Of a DNA stretch of 64,000 nt, positions 8,158 to 16,841 are shown one piece after another. Below the pieces are notes generated by a model. It searched no databases. It was given only the letters and a program-made list of their open reading frames with translations, and was not told where the DNA came from. The position numbers were made by a program, and so were the translations under genes. This DNA is from UBA1535 sp964371035 (lineage in GTDB: Bacteria > Bacillota > Clostridia > Tissierellales > Sedimentibacteraceae), in NCBI GenBank assembly GCA_964371035.1, contig CAYJLG010000007.1, positions 1 through 64,000 on the forward strand, given 5' to 3'. Each line of letters opens with the position of its first letter. Position 1 is the first letter of the stretch.

Positions 8158-9948
8158 CTATTCTACTGTTACAGATTTTGCCAAGTTTCTTGGTTTGTCT
8201 ATGTCACAGCCTCTGTGAAGCGCTGCATAATACGATAAATATTGTGTCGGTATGATAGACACTAACGGTGACAATATCTCGTGCACATCATCTATTATTA
8301 TTTGATCTGAATCTGTACTTATCTTTTTTGTTGAAATAATAAGAGTATTTGCACCCCTTGCCTTGACTTCCTTGATGTTGCTTCTAGTGTTTAAGTTTAT
8401 AGTCTCTTGAGTTATTATCGCTATAACTGGCGTCATGTCTTCTATTAAAGCAATAGTTCCGTGTTTTAATTCTCCCGCTGCAAAACCTTCTGTTTGAATG
8501 TATGACACTTCTTTTAATTTCAGTGCCGCTTCTAAACAAGCAAAATAATCTAAATGTCTACCTATATAAAAACAGCTTGCTTTGTCAGTTAAGTATTGTT
8601 TAGCAAGTACTTCATATTCATCTTCACTATCGCAAAGAGTTTCCATTACATTTGCAACTATGCTAAGTTCTCTAAACACATCTATGCCTATCAAGTTGTT
8701 TGTCAATGCAGCAAATATAGAAAGCACTGCTATCTGTGCAGTATATGCTTTTGTCGAGCAAACCGCTATCTCTGGCCCTGCGTGCAACAATAGTGTATAA
8801 TCAGCTTCTCTTGACAAAGTAGAACCTTTAACATTTGTTACAGTCAAAGTTTTATATCCCATCTTTTTAACTTTTACTAATACCGCTCTACAATCTGCAG
8901 TTTCTCCACTTTGAGATACAAACATAAAGAGTGGGTTTTTACTTAAAAGTGGCATGTTGTAGACAAATTCGCTCGCTATTATAACTTCTGTAGGTTTTCC
9001 TGCTATTTTTTCAAGCAACTGCTTTCCTACTAATCCTGCGTGATAGCTAGTTCCACACGCTATGATGTATATCTTGTCTGCAGCTTTAACTTCATCTAAA
9101 AGTTTTTCTTCGATGAATGGATTTCCATTTTCATCACTATAATTATTTATTATCTTCCTTATTACATATGGCTGTTCTTTTATTTCTTTTAACATGTAAT
9201 GCGGATATATGCCTTTTTCTATGTCCGCCAAATCTATATCTGCAGTAAAAGGAGTTTTGTCAACTATGTTGCCATAGATAGTATATACCTTGACTTCGTC
9301 TTTAGTTATTTTGATGAATTCTTTATCTTCCAACTCGTAATATTTGTTTGTCAAGTTAATCATCGCCATAGCATCGCTACCAATCATATTGAAGCCTTCG
9401 CCTATTCCAACCAATAATGGTGATTTATTCTTAGCAGCATATATAGTACCTGTATCTTGATTGTCTAATATCGCCAATGCATAAGAACCATGTATTTCGC
9501 TCATGACATGTCTAATCGCTAATTCTACTTCTTCGCCTGAATCTACAAACTTTTGAATAAGTTGCACTATTACTTCTGTATCTGTATCACTTTCAAACTC
9601 TATACCTTTTAAATATTTGTCTCTTAAAAAGTCTTCATTTTCAATTATGCCGTTGTGTACAAGCGTAAATCTTTTTGTACTGCTTTGATGAGGGTGAGAA
9701 TTAATTTTGTTCGGAACTCCGTGAGTTGCCCATCTCGTATGTCCTATCCCAAGATTAGCCATCACTTTGTCTTCTACTATTTCTCTTAAATCTTTAATTC
9801 TTCCTTTATCTTTAAATACATGCACGCCTTCATTGTTGATTAAAGCTATGCCTGCTGAGTCATATCCCCTGTATTCAAGTTTTTCAAGTCCTGAGAGGAT
9901 TATTTCTTTAACATCTTCAAAACCTATGTATCCTACTATTCCGCACAT
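8158..9948 (-). CDS. glmS: Glucosamine-6-phosphate synthase
   Basis: Converts fructose-6-phosphate and glutamine to glucosamine-6-phosphate, the entry to peptidoglycan amino sugars. The 596-residue form starts MCGIVGYIG, giving the N-terminal cysteine nucleophile of the glutaminase domain. Two SIS isomerase domains follow (SQSGETADCRA; CSTKAYTAQ), with the C-terminal end LAKSVTVE. A good ribosome site (AGGAGG) actually sits before an in-frame GTG at 9975, which would add MTIKSCENN ahead of the catalytic cysteine; I keep 9948 on enzymology. A glmS ribozyme lies upstream, so GlcN6P should trigger mRNA self-cleavage. Confidence 0.95.
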   Translation of the reverse strand: MCGIVGYIGFEDVKEIILSGLEKLEYRGYDSAGIALINNEGVHVFKDKGRIKDLREIVEDKVMANLGIGHTRWATHGVPNKINSHPHQSSTKRFTLVHNGIIENEDFLRDKYLKGIEFESDTDTEVIVQLIQKFVDSGEEVELAIRHVMSEIHGSYALAILDNQDTGTIYAAKNKSPLLVGIGEGFNMIGSDAMAMINLTNKYYELEDKEFIKITKDEVKVYTIYGNIVDKTPFTADIDLADIEKGIYPHYMLKEIKEQPYVIRKIINNYSDENGNPFIEEKLLDEVKAADKIYIIACGTSYHAGLVGKQLLEKIAGKPTEVIIASEFVYNMPLLSKNPLFMFVSQSGETADCRAVLVKVKKMGYKTLTVTNVKGSTLSREADYTLLLHAGPEIAVCSTKAYTAQIAVLSIFAALTNNLIGIDVFRELSIVANVMETLCDSEDEYEVLAKQYLTDKASCFYIGRHLDYFACLEAALKLKEVSYIQTEGFAAGELKHGTIALIEDMTPVIAIITQETINLNTRSNIKEVKARGANTLIISTKKISTDSDQIIIDDVHEILSPLVSIIPTQYLSYYAALHRGCDIDKPRNLAKSVTVE

Positions 9949-10044
9949 ATTATTTTCGCATGACTTAATCGTCACGCTTCCTCCTATTTTTAATATATGC
10001 AATTAAATATCAATTTATCTCGTTTTCTCTCATAAATTTCATGT

Positions 10045-10186
10045 TGTCTTTTCAGTTACCCGAAATATTTGGTGAAATTTTATCGACCGAGTTAGCCGCA
10101 GAGTTCCCGCCGAAAATTCGAATTTCTCTGTCCTCGTCAACTTGTGTTATGCGTTGATTTTATTCAACTCACAAGTTCTGGCGCTT
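10045..10186 (-). promoter_or_regulatory. glmS ribozyme
   Basis: The minus strand carries the conserved self-cleaving core: AGCGCCAGAACT (cleavage expected before the G at 10184), then AGTTGACGAGGA and the TTCGGCGGGAACTCTGCGG region, in the order and spacing of the glmS ribozyme. It lies about 70-100 bases upstream of glmS. It uses glucosamine-6-phosphate as cofactor. The 3' boundary is approximate. Confidence 0.92.
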
Positions 10187-10293
10187 CTATTATTAAATTG
10201 TTCCTCCTTCCCTAAAAATTAATGGATAGTTTGATAAAAACCGCATATTTGTATTCTATCACAATAAAAATAGTTTGTATACAAAAAATAAAA

Positions 10294-10407
10294 GGGGCTG
10301 TATCAAAAAATATCGATTTTTGCATCAACTATTATAAATAATTAGGTTAATTTTACCAAAATTACTCAAAAAAGAGCTATATCACAAATTCATTGTGATA
10401 CAGCCCC
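10294..10407. repeat. 114-bp unit with 12-bp perfect terminal inverted repeats
   Basis: GGGGCTGTATCA (10294-10305) and TGATACAGCCCC (10396-10407) bound an AT-rich, non-coding 90-bp interior. A related end (GATACAGCCC) lies alone at 13773-13782. This could be a small MITE-like element now serving as terminator for etfA. No clear target duplication is visible. Confidence 0.35.
10366..10407 (-). terminator. Terminator after etfA
   Basis: GCTGTATCACAA pairs with TTTGTGATATAGC (10376-10404) on the minus strand, followed by CTTTTTT. It lies 14 bases past the etfA stop. Confidence 0.75.
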
Positions 10408-10420
10408 CTATTGTTACTAT

Positions 10421-11428
10421 TTAGGCTTTTATTTTTTTCAACTTAGCAGTAAGTTCTGGGACAATTTTGCTTACATCCCCAACCATTGCCACGTCTGCAA
10501 CTTCAAATATAGGTGCAGTTTCATCTTTGTTGATAGCTATAATTAGGTCTGATTCTTCCATGCCTGCAAGGTGCTGGATAGCTCCTGATATACCACAAGC
10601 AATATATAAGTTTGGTCTAACAGTTTTACCTGTTTGTCCAACCTGTCTGTCTTTTTCTACCCAGCCTGCATCTACAGCAGCTCTCGAAGCCGACACTGTA
10701 CCGCCAAGCACTTCAGCCAATTCATCAAGCAATTTGAAGTTTGCCGGTCCACCCATACCTCTACCACCAGATATCAAGACATTAGCATCTTCTATATTCA
10801 TCTTTTCTTTAATCTGCTTAATAACTTCTACTATTTCGACATTGAAACATTCCTTCGGAATATCCATGCTTATTTTCTCTGTATTTAGCGATTTTGTAGC
10901 ATCTGCTTCCAAAGCCTTCATTACACCAGGTCTAACTGTTGCCATTTGTGGTCTATGGTCAGGACAAAGAATAGTCGCCATTATATTGCCACCAAAAGCT
11001 GGTCTAGTCATCATCAAATTGTTGTTGTCTTCTGTGTTGATTTCAAGCATAGTACAATCTGCAGTCAAACCAGTAGCAGTTCTAGCAGACACTCTAGGCG
11101 CCAAATCTCTACCTATCGCAGTCGCTCCAAACAAAACAATCTCAGGTTTTTCCTTGTTTACGACTTCAACAGTAGCATAAGTATATGGCTCAGTCATATA
11201 TTCTTCTAATCCAGTATTTTCAACGTAAATGACCTTGTCTGCTCCATAGAAATTTAAGCTATTAGCTTGTTCACTCATATCATTTCCAAGCAACACAGCT
11301 GTAACTTCTGATTTTGTATCATTAGAAAGTTCTTTCGCCTTTCCGATTAATTCTAAAGAAACTTTTTCTATTTTCTTATCTCTTTGTTCAACAAAGACCA
11401 TAATTCCTTTGTAATCCGAAATATTCAT
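10421..11428 (-). CDS. etfA: Electron transfer flavoprotein alpha subunit
   Basis: A 335-residue EtfA with the C-terminal FAD domain (SGGRGMGGPANFKLL, SRAAVDAGWV, QVGQTGKTVRPNLYIACGISGAIQH). Pairs with EtfB and the adjacent butyryl-CoA dehydrogenase. In Clostridia this trio reduces crotonyl-CoA with NADH and can bifurcate electrons to ferredoxin; bifurcation here is inferred from context. It is last in a bcd-etfB-etfA operon, 15 bp after etfB, and followed by a terminator. Confidence 0.96.
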   Translation of the reverse strand: MNISDYKGIMVFVEQRDKKIEKVSLELIGKAKELSNDTKSEVTAVLLGNDMSEQANSLNFYGADKVIYVENTGLEEYMTEPYTYATVEVVNKEKPEIVLFGATAIGRDLAPRVSARTATGLTADCTMLEINTEDNNNLMMTRPAFGGNIMATILCPDHRPQMATVRPGVMKALEADATKSLNTEKISMDIPKECFNVEIVEVIKQIKEKMNIEDANVLISGGRGMGGPANFKLLDELAEVLGGTVSASRAAVDAGWVEKDRQVGQTGKTVRPNLYIACGISGAIQHLAGMEESDLIIAINKDETAPIFEVADVAMVGDVSKIVPELTAKLKKIKA

Positions 11429-11443
11429 ATTGTTCCTTCCTTA

Positions 11444-12229
11444 TTATATAATAAATTTTTCTTGCAATTTAGCAACTATCACGTCTGCCGCCTCTTTTGC
11501 ATCTAATCCTGTATGTAAAGTACCTGCCGCTTTTGCTTGTTTTGTAAATGATTTTTTAACTTTTGTCGGCGAACCTTTAAGACCGATGTTTTTTACATCT
11601 ACATCTATATCATTAAGTGTAAACAACTTAACTTCTTTTTCTCTATACGCGTCAAAAATTCCTTTTGGAGTCATATATCTAGGTGTGTTCATCTCTGTCA
11701 AAGCAGTAATCAATGCAGGCAACTTAGCCTTGATAGTATGATATCTGTCTTCGTATTGTCTCTTAACTATGATATGCTCGCCCTCAACCTTGATATCTTC
11801 AGCATAACTTATGTTAGGTAAATTCAAATGCTCTGCGATCTGAGGTCCAACTTGAGCAGTATCTCCATCTATCGCTTGTCTTCCCGTAATTATCAAATCA
11901 TAATCTACTTTATTAATAGCAGCTGCAAGAGTAGAAGAAGTAGCCCATGTATCAGCACCTCCAAACGCTCTGTCAGATACTAATATAGCCTCATCAGCTC
12001 CCATAGCTAGCGCTTCTCTTAAAGCAACATCAGCTTGAGCAGGGCCCATTGAAATCACTGTGATGTGCGCTCCTATTTCATCCTTTATTTTTAGTGCAGC
12101 CTCTAGTCCCGCTTTATCGTCAGGATTAATAATACTCGGCACACCTTCTCTGATTAATGTGTTAGTCTTAGGATCCAATCTAACTTCTGTAGTATCTGGA
12201 ACCTGTTTTATACAAACAACTATGTTCAT
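11444..12229 (-). CDS. etfB: Electron transfer flavoprotein beta subunit
   Basis: A 261-residue EtfB starting MNIVVCIKQVPDT, with the nucleotide-binding region (AILVSDRAFGGADTWATS) and GRQAIDGDTAQVGPQIAEHL. I start at the second of two close ATGs because AGGAGG touches the first. It is the middle gene of the butyryl-CoA dehydrogenase operon and forms the EtfAB heterodimer with EtfA. Confidence 0.96.
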   Translation of the reverse strand: MNIVVCIKQVPDTTEVRLDPKTNTLIREGVPSIINPDDKAGLEAALKIKDEIGAHITVISMGPAQADVALREALAMGADEAILVSDRAFGGADTWATSSTLAAAINKVDYDLIITGRQAIDGDTAQVGPQIAEHLNLPNISYAEDIKVEGEHIIVKRQYEDRYHTIKAKLPALITALTEMNTPRYMTPKGIFDAYREKEVKLFTLNDIDVDVKNIGLKGSPTKVKKSFTKQAKAAGTLHTGLDAKEAADVIVAKLQEKFII

Positions 12230-12329
12230 AGTCATCCTCCTATTTTTTAATTGTTAATAATCGTTTCTATATAATATATCGCTTTTATATATGCTATCGC
12301 CTCTTAAATTAAGCGACTATTTATTAATA

Positions 12330-13469
12330 TTATTTAAGCATAGCTGCGCTGATTACCATTTTTTGAACTTCAGAAGTACCTTCGTAAATCTCTGTAATCT
12401 TTGCATCTCTCATCATTCTTTCAACAGGATAATCTCTAGTATATCCGTATCCACCAAACAACTGAACCGCCTTAGTTGTAACAGCCATAGCAGTTTCTGC
12501 AGCAAACAATTTTGCAGTAGCAGCCTCTACAGAATATGGTTTTTTAGAATCCTTTAACGTAGCCGCTTTGTATACTAACAGTCTAGCAGCATCAACTCTT
12601 GATTGCATATCAGCAAGTTGGAACTGAGTGTTTTGGAAACTAGATATAGATCTGCCAAACTGTTTTCTTTCCTTAACGTATTTAACAGTTTCGTCTATCG
12701 CTCCTTGTGCAATACCAAGCGCCTGTGCAGCAATACCAATTCTACCGCCGTCTAAAGTTTTCATAGCTATCTTGAAGCCGTCTCCTTCTTTGCCTAAAAG
12801 ATTAGCCTTTGGTACTATACAATCTTCCATTATAAGCTCACAAGTAGCAGAACCTCTTATTCCTAACTTATGTTCCTCTTTTCCAACAGAAAATCCTGGG
12901 AAGTCTTTTTCAACTATAAAAGCAGAAATACCTCTAGTTCCTTTAGATTTGTCTGTCATAGCCATTATGATAAATACGTCTGCATGAGATGCATTAGTAA
13001 TGAAAATCTTTGTACCATTTAAAATATAATTGTCACCCTCCAAAACAGCCTTAGTCTGTTGTCCAGAAGCATCAGTCCCTGCGCCTGCCTCAGTAAGTCC
13101 AAATGCACCCAACTTGCTACCATCAGCTAAAGGTATCAAATACTTTTCTTTTTGTTCAGCATTGCCGAACTCATAAATAGGTGCTGCACATAAAGAAGTG
13201 TGTGCCGAAACTATAACGCCAGACGTACCACACGCCTTAGATAGTTCTTCTACACAAATAGCGTAAGTCAAATTGTCTGCACCTTGTCCACCATACTCTT
13301 TTGGGAAAGGTATACCTAAAAAACCATATTTTTTGTACTTTTCTACAGTCTCTACAGGAAATCTTTCTTCTTCGTCAATCTCGTGAGCCAACGGTTTAAC
13401 TTCATTAACCGTAAATGCTTTGAACAGGTCTCTAGCCATTAATTGTTCTTTTTTTAACTCAAAATTCAT
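12330..13469 (-). CDS. bcd: Butyryl-CoA dehydrogenase (short-chain acyl-CoA dehydrogenase)
   Basis: A 379-residue acyl-CoA dehydrogenase: N-terminal helical domain, FAD-binding FGLTEAGAGTDASG, and the catalytic glutamate in IYEGTSE near residue 363. With EtfAB it reduces crotonyl-CoA to butyryl-CoA in butyrate formation. First gene of the operon, with AAGGAG before the ATG. A promoter overlapped by a perfect inverted repeat lies about 100 bases upstream. The other butyrate genes (thl, hbd, crt) are not in the window. Confidence 0.94.
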   Translation of the reverse strand: MNFELKKEQLMARDLFKAFTVNEVKPLAHEIDEEERFPVETVEKYKKYGFLGIPFPKEYGGQGADNLTYAICVEELSKACGTSGVIVSAHTSLCAAPIYEFGNAEQKEKYLIPLADGSKLGAFGLTEAGAGTDASGQQTKAVLEGDNYILNGTKIFITNASHADVFIIMAMTDKSKGTRGISAFIVEKDFPGFSVGKEEHKLGIRGSATCELIMEDCIVPKANLLGKEGDGFKIAMKTLDGGRIGIAAQALGIAQGAIDETVKYVKERKQFGRSISSFQNTQFQLADMQSRVDAARLLVYKAATLKDSKKPYSVEAATAKLFAAETAMAVTTKAVQLFGGYGYTRDYPVERMMRDAKITEIYEGTSEVQKMVISAAMLK

Positions 13470-13562
13470 TTTTAAACTCCTTAAATATTTATTTATGTAA
13501 ATTAGATTTAGTTTATTGATATTTTTTTAACAATTCATAGGTAAAAAAAATTTGTTTTCCTT

Positions 13563-13597
13563 AACATGAATTATACCTCATGTTTCAAAAATTACAA
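13563..13597 (-). promoter_or_regulatory. bcd promoter with operator-like inverted repeat
   Basis: TTGTAA (13592-13597) and TATAAT (13570-13575) are 16 bp apart on the minus strand. A perfect 7-bp inverted repeat, AACATGA (13563-13569) and TCATGTT (13578-13584), straddles the -10 box, as expected of a repressor site. It does not match the Rex consensus I know. Nothing else is clear in 13598-13832 except a lone GATACAGCCC repeat end. Confidence 0.55.
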
Positions 13598-13832
13598 TAC
13601 TATTTTTGAACTTTCTTTTAAAATTAACAAAAATCATAGTTTTAGCTAATAAGATAAAGTTAAATGTCTTTTTTCAGATGTTTTTTTGCAAGTGCATTTG
13701 TTTTTTAATGCAAATATAGTAACTATTTAAAATCCCTCCACTAATTTCTAATTCTATCAATTTCAATTTGTCGATACAGCCCTTTATACAACTACCTTAG
13801 CGCATCATCGAATTTATTTGGCAGTTTCTTGC

Positions 13833-13877
13833 AAAAAAAGATTAAGTCAAAACAAACTAGACTTAATCTCTTTTTTG
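13833..13877. terminator. Bidirectional terminator after the M20 peptidase gene
   Basis: GATTAAGTC (13840-13848) and GACTTAATC (13860-13868) form a perfect stem flanked by an A run on one side and a T run on the other, so it can end transcripts in both directions. It lies about 30 bases past the M20 peptidase stop. Confidence 0.75.
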
Positions 13878-13908
13878 CATTTTATTCAATTAATTTTATG
13901 ACATTTTT

Positions 13909-15336
13909 TTAACATTGAGCTATTAATCTTTGATAAAATTCCAATACTTTTGTCAATTTTGACACAGAAATTTTTTCGTTGTGTGCATGAATAGAATTTC
14001 TCTCTTCTTTAGAAAGTTCCATCGCCGAAAATCTATATACATCATCACATATCGGAGCATACTGTCTCGAATCACTCCCTGCTATCATCAAATATGGTGA
14101 TACAGGTGTGTTTTGCCAAGTTCCTGCCACTGCATTTTTAACCTTTTGCCACTGTTCACCCTCTCCTGCCGAGCATCTGCAAGGTTCAGCAGAATACACA
14201 TTTTCTATCACTACATTAGGATTATCAATAGTTTTTTTAATATATGATATAGCTCTTTCTACGCTATCTTCATTCAAAAGCCTAAGATTAGCGCTAACTG
14301 TAGCACTTGTCGGTATTACGTTGTACGCATCGCTGCCATTCATTTTAGTGAAAACACAAGTAGTACGCATCAAAGCATTTAATTCACCACCTTGTTTTGT
14401 ACAAACAAAATCAAGTACAGGTCTAAACAACCACAAATTTGCAAAAATAATCCTAAACGTGAGGTTTGAGCGCCTACCAAGAGTATCAAACATTTGTGCA
14501 GTAGCCTTAGAAATCTGTGTTCTAAATGGATTTTTCTTCAAAGTCAAAACACACTTTGCCAGTATATCTACAGGCGAATCAGCAGGTGGCGCAGAAGAGT
14601 GACCTCCACTCGATTTAACAGACATATCGATGTTAAGCATGCCTTTTTCAGCAGTGCCTATCAGCGCGACAGAACCACTAACTCCTGGGAAAACTCCTTC
14701 TACTACAGCTCCACCCTCATCGACGACTAGCTTAGGTTTTATATTATTTTCCATCATATACTTTACGATTGCCGCTTGACCTTTGCCAGACACCTCTTCA
14801 TCGCCGCCAAAAGCCATATAAATATCATTTTCAGGCACAAAACCTGAATCTATAAGCTGTTCAACAGTCTCCATCACTCCGCATAATGTGATTTTAGTAT
14901 CGATAGTACCCCTGCCCCAAATCACTCCAGACTCTACGATGCCTTCAAACGCAGGCTTTTCCCACATTGCTTCATCTGCAGGCACCACATCATAATGCGA
15001 CATCAAAACAGTAGGACCATCAGAATTTTTACCCTTCCATCTATAGAGAATTCCTGTGTCACCTATATATTTAAGTTCACAATTTTCATTTATAAGCGGA
15101 TATTTTGTCTTTAAAAGCTGTTTGAACTTTTCAAACTCAGCTTCATCCTCCAAACTTTTATCTGTATACGAAACAGTTTTGCATTTTATCATCTCTTGAA
15201 GCGATGCTATTGCTCTATCAGTATCTACTTCAGGTATTTTTATTTCATCTATTTTTTCAGATTTAGGCTTAAAACTAATCGTTCGAATAGCTATAACAGC
15301 TATTAGCAGTAACAATGCTCCTAATACAATCAACAT
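13909..15336 (-). CDS. Membrane-anchored M20-family metallopeptidase/amidohydrolase
   Basis: A 475-residue M20 hydrolase with one N-terminal membrane segment (LIVLGALLLLIAVIAI). Metal-site motifs are present: SHYDVVPA, GRGTIDTK and the catalytic FGGDEEVSG. The architecture (membrane lead, 'DEEVSGKGQA', large lid domain) resembles the PM20D1/carboxypeptidase-S branch, which acts on N-acyl amino acids or small peptides; the substrate here is unknown. It is the last gene downstream of two membrane proteins on the same strand (78-base gap), suggesting uptake followed by hydrolysis. Confidence 0.88.
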   Translation of the reverse strand: MLIVLGALLLLIAVIAIRTISFKPKSEKIDEIKIPEVDTDRAIASLQEMIKCKTVSYTDKSLEDEAEFEKFKQLLKTKYPLINENCELKYIGDTGILYRWKGKNSDGPTVLMSHYDVVPADEAMWEKPAFEGIVESGVIWGRGTIDTKITLCGVMETVEQLIDSGFVPENDIYMAFGGDEEVSGKGQAAIVKYMMENNIKPKLVVDEGGAVVEGVFPGVSGSVALIGTAEKGMLNIDMSVKSSGGHSSAPPADSPVDILAKCVLTLKKNPFRTQISKATAQMFDTLGRRSNLTFRIIFANLWLFRPVLDFVCTKQGGELNALMRTTCVFTKMNGSDAYNVIPTSATVSANLRLLNEDSVERAISYIKKTIDNPNVVIENVYSAEPCRCSAGEGEQWQKVKNAVAGTWQNTPVSPYLMIAGSDSRQYAPICDDVYRFSAMELSKEERNSIHAHNEKISVSKLTKVLEFYQRLIAQC

Positions 15337-15414
15337 ATACTTTTCTCCTTTACGCTAACTCACTCTAATAAGGTCATTTGCCCTACAAAGTAAATTTATT
15401 TCTTAACTAAAATT

Positions 15415-16077
15415 CTAGCTAAGTTTGCCTTTTTTATATAAAATTCTTGCAACTAATATCGCAATACCAGACCCTACAGGCACCAATACTCCTACAGCAC
15501 TTGCCAAAGACGGTACTAAAATAAAAAGTACAATCATAAATATAAGCGGTGCTGCTGCAATTTTAGGGCTCTTGCTTACAAAAACTACTGCTAATCCACC
15601 AAATAGTGCAGGCAAAATATTGTTAAAAGCAGGTTGCAACACCGGCGACTGCAATACTGGCTCTATTTGTGCTAATAGTAACACTCCCGCAGAAATAATT
15701 AGAGTTGTAACTATAGACGATACACCTATAGCCAACGTCGACACGACTTCACCCTCATCACTGCCCGCTTCGGCACCAGTAGCTTGCATCGCATTAAGCG
15801 CAGCAGGCAGTTTTAGGTTAGTCAAATTACCCGTTATAAACGCCAAATACGAACCAGCCGCACCAAACATAGGCACATAAGTCAACACTTCGATGATTCC
15901 TACAGTCCAAAACACAGGCGCAACTCCCAAAAGTCCCACCAAAATATCCATAATCGGAGGCCAAGCATCATAATACACAGAAATCCAAACTGGCACAGCA
16001 GTAAACAAAATAATCGCCACTGTCATCCAAATTCTACCGCTAAAATGTATCGATTTATTGTAATTACTTTCTTTCAT
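15415..16077 (-). CDS. Polytopic membrane protein, partner of the DUF5058 protein
   Basis: A 220-residue protein with about six hydrophobic segments (for example IWMTVAIILFTAVPVWISVYY and TLIISAGVLLLA). It starts ATG with GGGAGG located inside the end of the upstream gene, so the two are probably translationally coupled. I do not recognise a characterised family. Its fixed pairing with a DUF5058-like protein and an M20 peptidase suggests one part of a two-subunit permease. Function is inference. Confidence 0.75.
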   Translation of the reverse strand: MKESNYNKSIHFSGRIWMTVAIILFTAVPVWISVYYDAWPPIMDILVGLLGVAPVFWTVGIIEVLTYVPMFGAAGSYLAFITGNLTNLKLPAALNAMQATGAEAGSDEGEVVSTLAIGVSSIVTTLIISAGVLLLAQIEPVLQSPVLQPAFNNILPALFGGLAVVFVSKSPKIAAAPLIFMIVLFILVPSLASAVGVLVPVGSGIAILVARILYKKGKLS

Positions 16078-16081
16078 GTCA

Positions 16082-16819
16082 TCAACCTCCCACTATACTC
16101 ATAACTAAATTGTGAATCGGAATCGACAAAGCCATAGCACCCAACATGCTGATAGGCAAAGCGTAATCCTCCATCCACTTCACTTTTTTGACCTTTACAA
16201 AAAAGCCACAAACAGCCATAATCATTGCCGAAACAATCATTACAAAAACAGGTATCCATCCGACCAATCCTTGATTTATCGTGGCAAAGACCATGCCTAA
16301 AAACGCAGAAATCATACCTAAAAACAACGCGTCCATAAATATTTTTCCCCATTCGCCGTCCTTAGACTTTACCTTCACTACTCCAGATTGAATTTTCTTG
16401 CCAAAAATTGCTACCCAAAACAACGTAGGTATAGAACCAAGCGTCATTACCCAGGCAATAGTCGAATAAACTTGCGGATCAGAAATAGTTTCCGTTATAG
16501 ATATGCCTACAGTAGATGCAGCAGTAGTAGCAGCTGCAAACTCGTAAGTTATAGCACCAATTACACTCAGTCTTAACCAAGGCAATGGAAACCCTAAAAA
16601 CTTAGACAATGCAATCACTCCAAGAAGTATTGAAATCGCAGGCGCTATAGTGAAAACAGCACTTGAAATCATTATCTTTTTCATCTTTTCTTCAGACAGG
16701 CCTAATTCCTTTCCCCTCTTCCAAGATTTAACGATAAAATAAATAGATTGCGAAACTACAAATAAAATTACAATAATTACAGGTATATACAATACGCTAT
16801 CATTCGGGCTAAATCCCAT
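16082..16819 (-). CDS. DUF5058-like membrane protein
   Basis: A 245-residue, multi-spanning protein with an N-terminal hydrophobic segment, then a basic patch (KSWKRGKELGLSEEKMKK). It continues with IAPAISILLGVIALSKFLGFPLPWLRLSVIGAITYE, cited here as consecutive motifs (IAPAISILLGVIALSKF and PLPWLRLSVIG). The pattern is that of the DUF5058 family of Clostridia, of unknown function. I use the ATG at 16819 (AAGGAG 8 bases upstream). First gene of a likely three-gene unit with the 220-residue membrane protein and the M20 peptidase. Confidence 0.75.
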   Translation of the reverse strand: MGFSPNDSVLYIPVIIVILFVVSQSIYFIVKSWKRGKELGLSEEKMKKIMISSAVFTIAPAISILLGVIALSKFLGFPLPWLRLSVIGAITYEFAAATTAASTVGISITETISDPQVYSTIAWVMTLGSIPTLFWVAIFGKKIQSGVVKVKSKDGEWGKIFMDALFLGMISAFLGMVFATINQGLVGWIPVFVMIVSAMIMAVCGFFVKVKKVKWMEDYALPISMLGAMALSIPIHNLVMSIVGG

Positions 16820-16841
16820 TTTCATCACTCCTTAAAATTAT

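Noticed and set aside
10467..11180. 237-codon plus-strand frame opposite etfA
   Set aside because: Long only because of low stop frequency opposite a conserved gene; no domain recognised and no ribosome site.
12270..12300. Possible sigma-D motif (GCGATATA) upstream of etfB
   Set aside because: No TAAA at the required 15-bp distance, and etfB is better explained as part of the bcd operon.
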